64,000 bases of DNA from Streptomyces sp. CB02366 (lineage in GTDB: Bacteria > Actinomycetota > Actinomycetes > Streptomycetales > Streptomycetaceae): positions 361,723-425,722 of the forward strand of contig NZ_LIVT01000006.1 of assembly GCF_001905905.1 (NCBI RefSeq), written 5' to 3'. Both the position numbers and the translations under genes were made by a program. The notes under the pieces were generated by a model. The model worked only from the letters and a program-made list of their open reading frames with translations. It was not told the DNA's origin and made no database searches. Within the stretch, counting starts at the first letter, position 1; each line of letters starts with the position of its first letter. Positions 1-8,870 of this stretch are shown one piece after another.

Positions 1-1
1 C

Positions 2-1330
2 TCCAGCGGATGGGCCGACGGCTACTCCAACGCCGTCACCCGGCTGCTGCGCCACGTCGACGTGCCCCGCAAGGGGCTGATCGGCCCCTGGTCGCACAAG
101 CTGCCCCACCTGGGGGAGCCGGGCCCCGCCATCGGCTACCTCCAGGAAGTGGTGCGCTGGTGGGACCACTGGCTCAAGGGCCTGGACAACGGCGTCATGG
201 ACGGCCCCATGCTCCGCACCTGGATGCAGGAGAGCGTGCCGCCCTCCACCTCGTACGAGGAGCGGCCCGGGCGCTGGATCGGGGAGCCCTCCTGGCCCTC
301 GCCGCACGTCGCGGACACCGTGCTGCCCTTCCACGACCGCGGACTCCTGATGCCCGGCGGGAGCGGCGGGGCGGCGGAGCGGCCCGAGGGCCCCGAGCGC
401 GCGTACACCGTCCAGTCCCCGCTGTCCGTCGGCCAGTTCGCCGGCAAGTGGGCGTCCTACAACGCGCCGCCGGACCTGCCCTACGACCAGCGCGAGGAGG
501 ACGGCGGGTCGCTCGTCTTCGAGACCGACGTCCTGACCGACCGGGTGGAGATCCTCGGCACCCCCTCCGTCACCCTCGACGTGTCGGCCGACGCCCCTGC
601 CGCGCAGGTGAACGTCCGCCTCTCCGACGTCGCTCCGGACGGACGCTCGACGCGGGTCACCTACGGGGTGCTCAACCTCGCCCACAGGAGCAGTGAGGCG
701 GAGCCGAGCGAGCTCGTCCCGGGGGAGCGGTACACGGTCCGCGTGCCTCTGCACGGGGTCGCGCAGGCGTTCCCGCCCGGCCACCGCATCCGGGTCTCCC
801 TGTCCACCTCGTACTGGCCGCTGGTCTGGCCCGCGCCCGAGCCGGTCCTGCTCACGGTGTACGAGAGCGGAAGCGCGCTCACCCTGCCCGTCCGCGACCA
901 GGACGTCGCCACGGACACCGAACTGCGTCCCTTCGGCGAGCCCGAGGGCTGCGCGCCGTCGGCCGTCACCCAGCTCGGCGAACCGGAGCAGGCGTGGACG
1001 GTCTCGCGTGACCTGGTGGACTACCGGTCCGTGCTCGACATCGTGAAGGACCAGGGGGTGCGGCGGTACGAGGACGCCGGGATCGACGTCGGTCTGCGCG
1101 CCCGCGAGCGGTACAGCTGGGTGGCCGAGGACTTCGGCTCGGTACGGGGCGAGTCGGCCTGGACCATGACCTTCGGCCGGCCCGGGTGGGACGTGCGCGT
1201 CGAGACGCGCACCGTCCTGACGTCGGACAGGGACGCCTTCCACGTGGACGCGACCCTGGACGGTTACGAGGGCGGCCGCCGCGTGTTCTCCCGTACGTGG
1301 AACGAGGACGTGCCCCGGACGCGCGTCTAG
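2..1330 (+). CDS. CocE/NonD family hydrolase, C-terminal part (5' end outside window)
   Basis: Open from the first base of the window; 442 residues are visible and the N-terminal catalytic portion is missing. The block GLIGPWSHKLPH near residue 25 matches the segment of CocE/X-Pro dipeptidyl-peptidase alpha/beta hydrolases that carries the catalytic His. It is followed by the jelly-roll PepX C-terminal domain (roughly residues 150-330), with the typical stretch FPPGHRIRVSLSTSYWPLVW. These enzymes cleave acyl or peptidyl bonds; the true substrate cannot be read from the sequence. About 110 residues beyond the jelly roll form an extra tail. The TAG stop lies inside a CTAG repeated at the far end of the adjoining mobile element, so the last codons may have been set by that insertion. 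Family call is firm, substrate unknown. Confidence 0.9.
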   Translation, partial: SSGWADGYSNAVTRLLRHVDVPRKGLIGPWSHKLPHLGEPGPAIGYLQEVVRWWDHWLKGLDNGVMDGPMLRTWMQESVPPSTSYEERPGRWIGEPSWPSPHVADTVLPFHDRGLLMPGGSGGAAERPEGPERAYTVQSPLSVGQFAGKWASYNAPPDLPYDQREEDGGSLVFETDVLTDRVEILGTPSVTLDVSADAPAAQVNVRLSDVAPDGRSTRVTYGVLNLAHRSSEAEPSELVPGERYTVRVPLHGVAQAFPPGHRIRVSLSTSYWPLVWPAPEPVLLTVYESGSALTLPVRDQDVATDTELRPFGEPEGCAPSAVTQLGEPEQAWTVSRDLVDYRSVLDIVKDQGVRRYEDAGIDVGLRARERYSWVAEDFGSVRGESAWTMTFGRPGWDVRVETRTVLTSDRDAFHVDATLDGYEGGRRVFSRTWNEDVPRTRV

Positions 1331-1503
1331 GGCGTGTTTCGAAAGTAGCGTCGTCCGCCCGGAGGGCGGGCTCGGCGGCGTCCGGTGCGTGCGATCGCAA
1401 GGCGGAGGGCCGCCCCGATACCGGATGTATCGGGGCGGCCCCGACAACGCGGCGAGCGTGCGTGCCGGGCGTCGCCGAGCAGGCGGGACTTTCGAAACAC
1501 GCC
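1331..1503. mobile_element. MITE-like element with 16-bp terminal inverted repeats and CTAG target duplication
   Basis: The ends are perfect 16-bp inverted repeats, GGCGTGTTTCGAAAGT at 1331-1346 and its complement at 1488-1503. The 173-bp unit is flanked on both sides by CTAG (1327-1330 and 1504-1507), which looks like a 4-bp target-site duplication. The interior is non-coding and has a strong central hairpin (arms 1408-1421 and 1427-1440). Sequence blocks in the interior are shared with the element at 56.8 kb. No transposase is encoded, so movement would need one supplied in trans; IS5-type elements use YTAR/CTAG-like targets, so that family is a guess. Confidence 0.8.
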
Positions 1504-1550
1504 CTAGGCGTACTGATCACGAGCGTCGTCGACGCTGGTAGGGCTTGATC

Positions 1551-1584
1551 GGGGCCGGTTCCGGATGGCTTCGGAACCGGCCCC
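1551..1584. terminator. Bidirectional terminator hairpin between convergent genes
   Basis: Perfect 13-bp arms, GGGGCCGGTTCCG at 1551-1563 and its complement at 1572-1584, with an 8-nt loop. It sits between the convergent hydrolase and permease genes. There is no U-tract, as is usual in Streptomyces. Confidence 0.7.
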
Positions 1585-1634
1585 CGGCCGTCCCGGGGTC
1601 CGGCCGGGTCCGGCCCCGGGAACGGGGAGAACGT

Positions 1635-2960
1635 TCAGGAGGCCCGACGCGAGCGGACCGAGGCGATGGCGCCGAGAACACCGCCGACGGCCAGCACGAC
1701 CAGGCCCCTCAGCCAGACCTCACGTTCGATCTGGGTGGCGAGCAGGACGCAGGACAGGGCCCCGAGCACCGGTACGACGGTGGGCGCCCGGAAGTGGCGG
1801 CCGTCCGCCGGATCGCGGCGCAGCACCAGGAGCGAGGTGTTGACGAGGAAGAAGACCACCAGCAGCAGCAGGACCAGCGTGGAGGCGAGAGTGGACACGT
1901 CGCCCGTCGCCGCGAGGAGGAGCGAGAGCGCGGTGGTCGCGGCGATGGCCGCCCACGGGGTGCGGCGGCCGGGGAGGACCTTCGTCAGGAAGCGGGGGAG
2001 GAGGCCGTCCCGCGCCATGCCGTAGGCCAGCCGCGAGGACATGATGCCCGTCAGCAGCGCCCCGTTCGCGACGGCCACCAGGGCGACGGCGCCGAACAGC
2101 TCGGTGGGAACCCCTCCTGCCGCCCGGACCACCTCGAGCAGCGGACCGCTGGAGTCCGCCAGCGTCTCCGTCGGCACGGCCGCGGACGCCGCCACGCCGA
2201 CCAGGGCGTACACCGCGCCCGCGGTCAGGAGCGCGCCGAAGAGGGCTCGCGGGTACGAGCGGCGGGGCTCGCGCGTCTCCTCGGCCACGTTGACGGACGT
2301 CTCGAACCCGACGAACGAGTAGTAGGCGAGTACGGTGCCGCTGAGCACGGCCGCCACCGGGCCCTCGTGCGAGGTGCCCAGCTCCGTGAGCCTCCCCAGG
2401 TCTCCGTCGCCGCGCAGCATGATCCGGACGCCGAGGCCGATCACCAGCAGCAGCCCGCCGACCTCGACGACCGTGGCGACGACGTTGGCCCGGGTCGACT
2501 CGTTGATGCCTCGCGCGTTGAGCAGCGCCAGCAGGACGAGGAAGACGACGACCACCAGCACCACGGGGAGGGTGACGAACTCGGACAGGTAGTCGCCGGC
2601 GAACCCCCGGGCCAGGGCGGCCACCGAGACCACGCCCGCGGCCAGCATGCAGAAGCCCGCGAGGAACCCCAGGAAGGGGCCGTAAGCCAAGGTCGCGTAG
2701 TGGGAGGCGCCACCGGCGCGCGGGTACTTGGTGACCAGCTCCGCGTAGGAGGCGGCCGTGAGCAGGGAGAGGCACATGGCCGCGAGCAGGGGAACCCATA
2801 CGGCTCCGCCGGACTCGGCGGCGACCTGCCCCACCAGGACATACACGCCCGCGCCGAGCACGTCTCCCAGGATGAAGAAGTAGAGCAGCGGTGTGGTCAG
2901 GGCCTTCTTGAGCGGCGCGGGAGCGTCCGAGGCCGGGGGTTTCGTGGGAGATGGTTTCAC
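1635..2960 (-). CDS. APC-family amino-acid/polyamine permease
   Basis: A 441-residue integral membrane protein with about 12 hydrophobic segments. The first helix contains the APC signature FFILGDVLGAGVYVLVG (about residues 22-38), where the unwound Gly-rich segment binds the amino group of substrate; YPRAGGASHY follows in the next loop region. It would import an amino acid or amine with proton or cation coupling; the specificity is not readable. I chose the GTG at 2958-2960 because it gives the usual short hydrophilic N-terminus (VKPSPTKPP). Longer in-frame extensions are Arg/Pro-rich and look non-coding. The Shine-Dalgarno is weak. It is convergent with the upstream hydrolase and follows the zinc-ribbon gene in the same direction. 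Confidence 0.85.
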   Translation of the reverse strand: MKPSPTKPPASDAPAPLKKALTTPLLYFFILGDVLGAGVYVLVGQVAAESGGAVWVPLLAAMCLSLLTAASYAELVTKYPRAGGASHYATLAYGPFLGFLAGFCMLAAGVVSVAALARGFAGDYLSEFVTLPVVLVVVVFLVLLALLNARGINESTRANVVATVVEVGGLLLVIGLGVRIMLRGDGDLGRLTELGTSHEGPVAAVLSGTVLAYYSFVGFETSVNVAEETREPRRSYPRALFGALLTAGAVYALVGVAASAAVPTETLADSSGPLLEVVRAAGGVPTELFGAVALVAVANGALLTGIMSSRLAYGMARDGLLPRFLTKVLPGRRTPWAAIAATTALSLLLAATGDVSTLASTLVLLLLVVFFLVNTSLLVLRRDPADGRHFRAPTVVPVLGALSCVLLATQIEREVWLRGLVVLAVGGVLGAIASVRSRRAS

Positions 2961-3039
2961 GGGGCGCCGGGTACCCCGCCCCCCCGTCCGGTAATCGGCG
3001 TGCTTTCGGCGCCCGTCCGCCCCGCCGGGGAGCCGTGGC

Positions 3040-3072
3040 GCGGGCCGGCCCGCGTCGCGTGGGCCGGCCCGC
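3040..3072 (-). terminator. Hairpin after the zinc-ribbon gene
   Basis: Twelve-base arms GCGGGCCGGCCC (3040-3051) and GGGCCGGCCCGC (3061-3072) with a 9-nt loop, just beyond the stop of the leftward zinc-ribbon gene. Confidence 0.5.
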
Positions 3073-3082
3073 ACCGGGCGGC

Positions 3083-3271
3083 TCACTCCCGGGCGGCCTC
3101 TTCCCGGCCCTCGAACACGCGGCGTGCGACGGCGCCCTCGTCCTCGACGAGGCCGCCGCGGTCGGGGGAGAACACGGCGCCGCAGTGTTCGCACAGCTTC
3201 GCCGTTCCGGCAGGGGTACCGCATGCCGTGCAGAACCGCTGCTCGCCTTCCGCCTCCGATGTCTCCGTCAT
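3083..3271 (-). CDS. Small zinc-ribbon protein (62 aa)
   Basis: A 62-residue protein with two knuckles, CTAC (residues 14-17) and CEHC (residues 27-30), the four-Cys layout of a zinc ribbon. The rest is acidic and predicted soluble. The ATG is preceded by GAAGGAGGA at good spacing, which makes it a convincing gene despite its size. It lies downstream of the catalase gene in the same orientation, but a strong hairpin at 3340-3369 separates them, so it may have its own promoter or depend on read-through. No function is assigned. It could bind nucleic acid or a protein partner, or buffer zinc. Confidence 0.8.
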   Translation of the reverse strand: MTETSEAEGEQRFCTACGTPAGTAKLCEHCGAVFSPDRGGLVEDEGAVARRVFEGREEAARE

Positions 3272-3339
3272 GGTCGGGTCCTCCTTCGTGGTGAGTGCCT
3301 TCGTCCCGTACCCGTGCCCCTCCCGGCGTTCGGTACGCA

Positions 3340-3369
3340 CCGGGGGCCCCGCCCGTGCGGGGCCCCCGG
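3340..3369 (-). terminator. Terminator of the catalase gene
   Basis: Perfect 13-bp arms (CCGGGGGCCCCGC at 3340-3352, complement at 3357-3369) around a CCGT loop, starting 9 nt after the catalase stop. Confidence 0.75.
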
Positions 3370-3378
3370 CAGGCGGCG

Positions 3379-5658
3379 TCAGACAGCCGGGGTGAACCGG
3401 TCCCAGACCCGGTGGCGGGCCAGCATCCCGCTCAGGCCCTCCAGGACCGCGGCCGGATCGTCGGAGGCCGCCACACCGGGCGCGTCGGGGGCGATACCGG
3501 CGGCCCTCAGCGTTTCGAGGCCGCCGGCCCAGGCGCCGACGGCCTTGCCGTGCCGGAACGCCTCGGTGATCAGCAGCAGGACGCGGGGGTCGATCCCGGC
3601 CGCCGCCGCCGCGACGTCGTCGACCTTGGCGTCGCGGGCGCCGTAGCCGTCCGCGCCCGGGGCGGGGGCGCCGGCGACGAGGAGGGCGTCGAACTCGATC
3701 GAGCGCGCGGTAGTGAAGGTGCGCTGGACGGTGACGGGGGCGTCGTCCGGTCCGATGGCGCCGCCGGCCGGGGCGATGACGAGCGGCACCATGCCCGCGT
3801 CCAGGATCGTCTGCCGTACGGACCTGACGCCGTCGAGGTCCGCGTCGGCGTCCGCGACGATGCCGATGATCCGGCCGTCCAGCGGCCATTCCTGGCCGAG
3901 CTGGGAGAGCGCGGGGCTCGGAGCGGGGTCGGCGAGCCGCGTGCCGGCGGCCGGCGCGGGGAGGCCGAGCCCCGCGGCGACCTGGGCGCAGAGCTCGGGG
4001 TCGATGTTGGCCAGTACGGTCAGGGCCCGCTCCTTGACGGCCTGCTCGTAGCACTTGCCGAGCTCGAAGGTGTAGGCGGCGATGGTGTGTTCGCGCTCGG
4101 TGGGGGTCATGCTGAGCCAGAACAGACGCGGCTGGCTGTAGTGGTCGTCGAAGGACGCGGGCGCCTTGCGCTCCTTGACGCTCGCGGCGACCTTGGCGGG
4201 CACGTCGATGAACGCTCCGGTGTCCTCCCCGGCGAGGAAGGGGCACCCCCCGTCGAGGCTGTTGGGCCGGTAGGGGGCGACGCCGCGGTGGACGGCGGTC
4301 TGGTGCATGCCGTCGCGCAGCATGTCGTTGACCGGGGCGTGGGTGCGGTTGATCGGCAGCTGGCCGAAGTTCGGGCCGCCGAGCCGGGTGAGCTGGGTGT
4401 CGAGGTAGGAGAACAGGCGGCCCTGGAGCAGCGGGTCGTCGGTGACGTCGATGCCGGGCACGAGGTGGCCGAGGTGGAAGGCGACCTGCTCCGTCTCGGC
4501 GAAGTAGTTCGACGGGTTCGCGTTGAGGGTGAGCAGGCCGATCGGCTGGACCGGCGCCAGCTCCTCGGGCACGATCTTCGTCGGGTCGAGGAGGTCGATC
4601 CCCGCGAAGTTCTGCTCCGGGGTGTCGGGGAAGGTCTGGATGCCCAGCTCCCACTGCGGGAAGGCGCCCGCCTCGATCGCGTCGGCCAGGTCCCGGCGGT
4701 GGAAGTCGGGGTCGACGCCGGCGGCGATCTGCGCCTCCTCCCAGACCAGGGAGTGCACGCCGAGCCTGGGCTTCCAGTGGAACTTCACCAGTGTGGTGGC
4801 GCCCTCGGCGTTGACCAGGCGGAAGGTGTGGACGCCGAAGCCCTCCATCATCCGGTAGGAGCGCGGGATGCCCCGGTCGGACATGTTCCACAGCGTGTGG
4901 TGCGTGGCCTCGGTGTGGAGGGTGACGAAGTCCCAGAACGTGTCGTGGGCGCTCTGCGCCTGCGGGATCTCCCGGTCGGGGTGGGGCTTGCCGGCGTGGA
5001 TGACGTCGGGGAACTTGATCGCGTCCTGGATGAAGAAGACCGGGATGTTGTTCCCGACCAGGTCGAAGACGCCTTCCTCGGTGTAGAACTTCGTCGCGAA
5101 GCCGCGCGTGTCGCGCACGGTGTCCGCGGAGCCGCGCGAGCCCAGGACGGTGGAGAAGCGGACGAACACCGGGGTCTCCACGCCCTTCGCGAGGAACGCC
5201 GCCCTGGTCACGGGGGCCGCCGTGCCGTACGCCTGGAACACCCCGTGGGCGGCCGCGCCCCGCGCGTGCACGACGCGCTCCGGGATCCGCTCGTGGTCGA
5301 AGTGGGTGATCTTCTCCCGCAGGTGGTGGTCCTGCAGCAGCACCGGGCCCCGCGCCCCCGCCTTCAGGGAGTGGTCGGTGTCGTACAGCCGGGCCCCCTG
5401 AGCTGTCGTCAGGTACGCACCGCTCTGTGCCACTTCCTTCTGCGGTACTCCGGTCTCCTGTCCGGTCGGGCTGTACGTGTCCGGGCCGCGCTGGTCGTGC
5501 TTGGGGGGCAGCGGATCGGCCGGTGTGGTCGGCTCGTCCACCGACGGCGGCACCGGTCCCGGCGCGCCGGGGATCTCGTTCCCCGGGTCGATGGCGTCCT
5601 GGACCTTCTCGGCCACCTTGTCGGCCGCGGCCTTGAGGGGGTTCTTCTTCTCGCTCAT
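3379..5658 (-). CDS. katE: Large-subunit monofunctional catalase (HPII/KatE type)
   Basis: A 759-residue haem catalase that disproportionates hydrogen peroxide, matching the roughly 750-residue clade-2 enzymes. After a long N-terminal extension, the distal His lies in ERVVHARG (His131). The proximal Tyr is Tyr418 in FSYLDTQLTR, and the haem-pocket stretch VFVRFSTVLGSRGSADT is intact. The last ~150 residues form the DJ-1/PfpI-like domain typical of large catalases (IIGIVADADADLDGVRSVR onward). The ATG at 5656-5658 starts MSEKKNPLK, whose helix looks native; an upstream in-frame ATG would add an Arg/Pro-rich stretch. It appears monocistronic, ending in a strong hairpin, and is probably stress or stationary-phase controlled, but no operator was recognised. 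Confidence 0.95.
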   Translation of the reverse strand: MSEKKNPLKAAADKVAEKVQDAIDPGNEIPGAPGPVPPSVDEPTTPADPLPPKHDQRGPDTYSPTGQETGVPQKEVAQSGAYLTTAQGARLYDTDHSLKAGARGPVLLQDHHLREKITHFDHERIPERVVHARGAAAHGVFQAYGTAAPVTRAAFLAKGVETPVFVRFSTVLGSRGSADTVRDTRGFATKFYTEEGVFDLVGNNIPVFFIQDAIKFPDVIHAGKPHPDREIPQAQSAHDTFWDFVTLHTEATHHTLWNMSDRGIPRSYRMMEGFGVHTFRLVNAEGATTLVKFHWKPRLGVHSLVWEEAQIAAGVDPDFHRRDLADAIEAGAFPQWELGIQTFPDTPEQNFAGIDLLDPTKIVPEELAPVQPIGLLTLNANPSNYFAETEQVAFHLGHLVPGIDVTDDPLLQGRLFSYLDTQLTRLGGPNFGQLPINRTHAPVNDMLRDGMHQTAVHRGVAPYRPNSLDGGCPFLAGEDTGAFIDVPAKVAASVKERKAPASFDDHYSQPRLFWLSMTPTEREHTIAAYTFELGKCYEQAVKERALTVLANIDPELCAQVAAGLGLPAPAAGTRLADPAPSPALSQLGQEWPLDGRIIGIVADADADLDGVRSVRQTILDAGMVPLVIAPAGGAIGPDDAPVTVQRTFTTARSIEFDALLVAGAPAPGADGYGARDAKVDDVAAAAAGIDPRVLLLITEAFRHGKAVGAWAGGLETLRAAGIAPDAPGVAASDDPAAVLEGLSGMLARHRVWDRFTPAV

Positions 5659-5857
5659 GGGGTTCCGATCGTTGCGGGGGGTCTGTTGCCGGGGCGGGCG
5701 CTCGTCCGGAAGGTGCGGCTCAGGGGAGGAGCCGCCGCCTGAACGGCCGCGCACCGTGTTCGTGGCTCTGCTCGTGCCGGGCTGTCCGCGGCGGGCGGCG
5801 CCCGCAGACGTGCCGTGCCGCGGAAGGTCTCCACGGCTCTCGGCGTCACGTTCCCGG

Positions 5858-6757
5858 TCATGGACCGTCCTCTCGGCGGGGAGTCCGGGGGCCGCCCGGT
5901 GCGGTCGCGCGCCGTCCGGGGCGGGGGCCGGGGCCGGGGAACCATCCGCCGGTGGCGCGGTCCCGGTGGGCGAGCCCGCGAGCGGCGAACGCCTCCAGCC
6001 AGCCCGTCATGGGCCACCAGCCCCACCGGCGGTGGAAGATCCCGGCGTTGCGCAGGATGTCGTGCAGGTGCGCCACCGGCGGGTCGGAGACCGGGTGGTA
6101 CTGGTGGAAGGCCGGGGCGCCGCCGACCCAGGTGAGCGGGACGCCGGCCGTACGGGCCCGCTGGCCGAAGTCGGTGTCCTCGCCGCCGTACCCTTCGTAC
6201 TCCTCGCAGAATCCGCCGACGGCCTGCCAGGTGTCGGCCGTCACGGCGAAGGACAGGGACCAGAACAGCCGGTGGTCCTCGCTCCGGCGCAGCTCCCCGG
6301 CCGCGGGCGCCGGTCGGCCGGGGTGGGGCTCGGCCAGCCCGGGGAGGTCGGCCGGCCGGTACCCGTACGGGCCGGGGGGCGGCAGGTAGGACACGGTGCC
6401 GCAGAGCAGGGAGCGCCGGTGCTCGGGGTCGAGGGCGACCTGCCGGTAGCGTTCCAGCAGGTGCTCGCCGGGGACGCAGTCGACGTCCAGGAAGACCAGC
6501 AGTTCGGCGCCGTCGTCCACCGCGCGGGCGGCGCCGAGGTTCCGGGCGCGGGCCAGCGGCAGGGCACCGTTCCGCACCGGGCAGTCGACGACCGTCGCGG
6601 CGGGTTTCCGGCCGGCCACCACCGCGCCGAGTCCCGGGTCGTCCATGGCGACGACCACGTACCGGTCCGGGGGACGCGTGCCGGCCGCGAGGCCGAGGTG
6701 CTGCATGGCCAGGTGCCGGTGCCGCCCGGCCGCCGGAGTGATCACCGCTGTACGCAT
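5858..6757 (-). CDS. Family 2 glycosyltransferase (GT-A fold)
   Basis: A 299-residue enzyme of GT-A type. A DxD-like metal/nucleotide-sugar motif is seen as FLDVDC (about residues 93-98). The acceptor-side galactosyltransferase-like motif is GGFCEEYEGYGGEDTDFG (about residues 191-208), where GGEDTD is the diagnostic part. It transfers a sugar from an NDP-sugar; donor and acceptor are unknown. Its ATG overlaps the upstream gene's stop as TGATG, indicating translational coupling. It is the last gene of a four-glycosyltransferase run (10030 down to 5858). The C-terminal 25 residues are Pro/Arg/Gly-rich and probably disordered. Confidence 0.88.
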   Translation of the reverse strand: MRTAVITPAAGRHRHLAMQHLGLAAGTRPPDRYVVVAMDDPGLGAVVAGRKPAATVVDCPVRNGALPLARARNLGAARAVDDGAELLVFLDVDCVPGEHLLERYRQVALDPEHRRSLLCGTVSYLPPPGPYGYRPADLPGLAEPHPGRPAPAAGELRRSEDHRLFWSLSFAVTADTWQAVGGFCEEYEGYGGEDTDFGQRARTAGVPLTWVGGAPAFHQYHPVSDPPVAHLHDILRNAGIFHRRWGWWPMTGWLEAFAARGLAHRDRATGGWFPGPGPRPGRRATAPGGPRTPRREDGP

Positions 6758-7773
6758 CACGTGCCCTTTCCCCGGTAGGCGGCGTCGGCCAGGGCGCGCG
6801 CGGCGCGCGCGGCGCCGTCCCCGGGCGCCCACCGCGACCAGCGCTCTCCGCCGTGGGCGTGAGCCTGCTCGAGAAGGGGGGCCCAGTCGTCGGCGTCCGG
6901 CCACCGGGGCGCGACGACGGCCAGCCGGCCGCGGGCGAGGGCGCGTCCGGTGGCCGCCTGCTCGCCGAAGGGGCGATCCTGCGGCACCACCACCGCCGGG
7001 CGGCGTGCGGCGGCGCATTCGGCGAGGGCGTTCTGGCCGGCGTGGGTGACCACGACGTCCGCCGCGCACAGCGCGGGCCAGGGGTCCGCCTCCCACCGGC
7101 CGTCCGGACCGCCCAGCGCCGTCCACCGCCAGTCGGGGGCGGCGGCCTGCGCGGCGGCGACCTCGGCGGGGGAGACATCGCGTCCGCCCGACCCCATGAA
7201 CAGCAGGACTCGCCGGGGGCGCGCCCTTCCCGTCCGTTCCCCCACCGGGGCGGGGGAGCGGCCGTCGAACCGGGAGAAGGCCCCGGTGTGGACCGTCTTG
7301 GCCCGCCAGTGCTTGGGCCAGCCCGGCTCGGGCAGCGTCGACGGCCAGGGGGCGAGAAGCAGCTCGGCCAGGTCGTAGGCCGTCCGGTGCGGGGTGTCCA
7401 TGCGCTCGCCCCGCATGGCCGCGACCGCCGTCGGAACCCCCAGGAGCCTGGCCAGCAAGGCCACTTCGACGGAGACGTCGGACACCAGGAGCGCCGGTGA
7501 CCTCGCCGCGATCCACTCGGCGATCCGCGCCATGCGCCCCCGGAGCCCGGCGTGCAGGACCGGCGCCCAGTGCAGCCGCCCGCCGGCCGTCACGTCACCG
7601 AACGCGGCGGGGTCGCCGTCGTCGTCCCTCGGCAGCCGCACCCAGGGTCCGGGCCAGTCGTCGGGAGCCGGGAGGGAGGAGAGTCCGGTCACCGGGAGGG
7701 GGGAGTGGGCCGCGATGGACCGGGCGCGGTGGAGGTGGCCGCTGCCGTGGTGGTGGACGTAGTAGCCGATCAC
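6757..7773 (-). CDS. GT-B glycosyltransferase with MurG/GT28-like C-terminal domain
   Basis: A 338-residue protein. The N-terminus IGYYVHHHGSGHLHRA has the Gly/His-rich acceptor loop of GT-B enzymes. The C-terminal domain has the donor-binding pattern VVTHAGQNALAECAAARRP followed by VVVPQDRPFGEQ, closely resembling GT28/MurG-like enzymes. The GTG start at 7771-7773 overlaps the upstream stop as GTGA; no other start with a better ribosome site is visible. Role: probably attaches a sugar to a lipid or small-molecule acceptor in the same pathway as its three neighbours. The acceptor cannot be inferred. Confidence 0.85.
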   Translation of the reverse strand: MIGYYVHHHGSGHLHRARSIAAHSPLPVTGLSSLPAPDDWPGPWVRLPRDDDGDPAAFGDVTAGGRLHWAPVLHAGLRGRMARIAEWIAARSPALLVSDVSVEVALLARLLGVPTAVAAMRGERMDTPHRTAYDLAELLLAPWPSTLPEPGWPKHWRAKTVHTGAFSRFDGRSPAPVGERTGRARPRRVLLFMGSGGRDVSPAEVAAAQAAAPDWRWTALGGPDGRWEADPWPALCAADVVVTHAGQNALAECAAARRPAVVVPQDRPFGEQAATGRALARGRLAVVAPRWPDADDWAPLLEQAHAHGGERWSRWAPGDGAARAARALADAAYRGKGT

Positions 7774-8870
7774 GCCGCCACCGACCGGTAGAAGCGTTCG
7801 TAGCTGTGCGTCATGGCGTCCATGGAGCAGAAGGCTTCCGCGTGGCGTCGGGCGTCGGTCCGGGAGAGGGCGACCGTGGGCTCGACCGCTTTCGCGAGGG
7901 CCGCGGTGTCGCCGGGCCTCACGAGCCGGCCGCACGCGCGCGTCACGATCTCCGGGAGCGCGCCCCGGGCGAATCCGCAGACGGGCGTGGCACAGGCCAG
8001 CGCCTCCGCCACCACCAGCCCGTACGGTTCGTCCCAGCAGGGGGTGACGACGGCCGCCGCCGAGGACCCGACCAGCTCGCACAGGTCCGGTTGGCGGAGG
8101 TGGCCCTCGTAGGTGATGGTGCGGCCGAGCCGGGGACGGACGCACGCCTCGAAGTAGTCGGCGTCTCCCACCGGCCCCGCGATCCGCAGCCCCCGGCCGG
8201 ACAGTTCCGCGGCCTCGATCGCCAGATGCGCGCCCTTCTCGGGGACGATCCGCCCCGACCACACCAGGTCGTCCCCGCCGGGCCCGGGTCGCCAGCGCCG
8301 GGTGTCGATCCCGTTGTGCACGACGGTGGCCGCGGGGACGATGTGGCGCCAGGCGGCGGCCGTGTGGGCGCTGACCGCGTTGAAGTGCACCGGGCAGTCC
8401 GGGGCGACCTGGATGGCCGATTCGATCCACGGCGTGGGCGGGGTGTGCAGCGTGGTGACGACCGGGACGGAAAGCGCGGGGGCCATCGCCACCGGCAGGT
8501 AGTTCAGGCTGTTGTTGTGCACGAGGTCGTACCGCGACGGCCCGCGCCCCAGTTCGAGCATCAGCTGGAGATAGGCGTGGTGCTCCTCTATCCACGGCGC
8601 GGCCGCCGTGCTGGTGTCCCGGCGCGCCCCCTCGCTGATCCGGACCGTACGCAACGGCATCTCGACCACGCCCAGCCCGGGATCGGAGCCGGGCCCCGCG
8701 AAGACGGTGACCTCGTGGCCGCGGGCCCGCAGGGCCGTGGAGAGCGTCCAGGTGTGCGCTTCCAGACCACCGGCGAAAGGCTCGGCGATCGGGTACCGGG
8801 CGGAGGCGATCAGCGCGATGCGCAGCGGGGTCGCCGCGGGCCGGACCGGGGCCCCGGGGGAACCGGTCAC
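7770..8870 (-). CDS. Family 4 glycosyltransferase
   Basis: A 366-residue GT-B retaining glycosyltransferase. The N-terminus LRIALIASARYPIAEPFAGG is followed by the glycosyl-transferase-4 donor loop GGLEAHTWTLSTALRARGHE. The C-terminal E-x7-E motif is present in EPYGLVVAEALACATPV. The GTG at 8868-8870 overlaps the upstream stop (GTGA), so it is translated by coupling. The adjacent genes are also glycosyltransferases, which suggests sequential assembly of an oligosaccharide or glycolipid. No sugar-nucleotide synthesis, flippase or polymerase gene is nearby. Confidence 0.88.
   Translation of the reverse strand: MTGSPGAPVRPAATPLRIALIASARYPIAEPFAGGLEAHTWTLSTALRARGHEVTVFAGPGSDPGLGVVEMPLRTVRISEGARRDTSTAAAPWIEEHHAYLQLMLELGRGPSRYDLVHNNSLNYLPVAMAPALSVPVVTTLHTPPTPWIESAIQVAPDCPVHFNAVSAHTAAAWRHIVPAATVVHNGIDTRRWRPGPGGDDLVWSGRIVPEKGAHLAIEAAELSGRGLRIAGPVGDADYFEACVRPRLGRTITYEGHLRQPDLCELVGSSAAAVVTPCWDEPYGLVVAEALACATPVCGFARGALPEIVTRACGRLVRPGDTAALAKAVEPTVALSRTDARRHAEAFCSMDAMTHSYERFYRSVAA

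Noticed and set aside
1545..3395. A 616-codon rightward frame across the permease and zinc-ribbon genes
   Set aside because: Low-complexity Arg/Gly/Glu/Gln composition without any motif; it is the shadow of the leftward permease.
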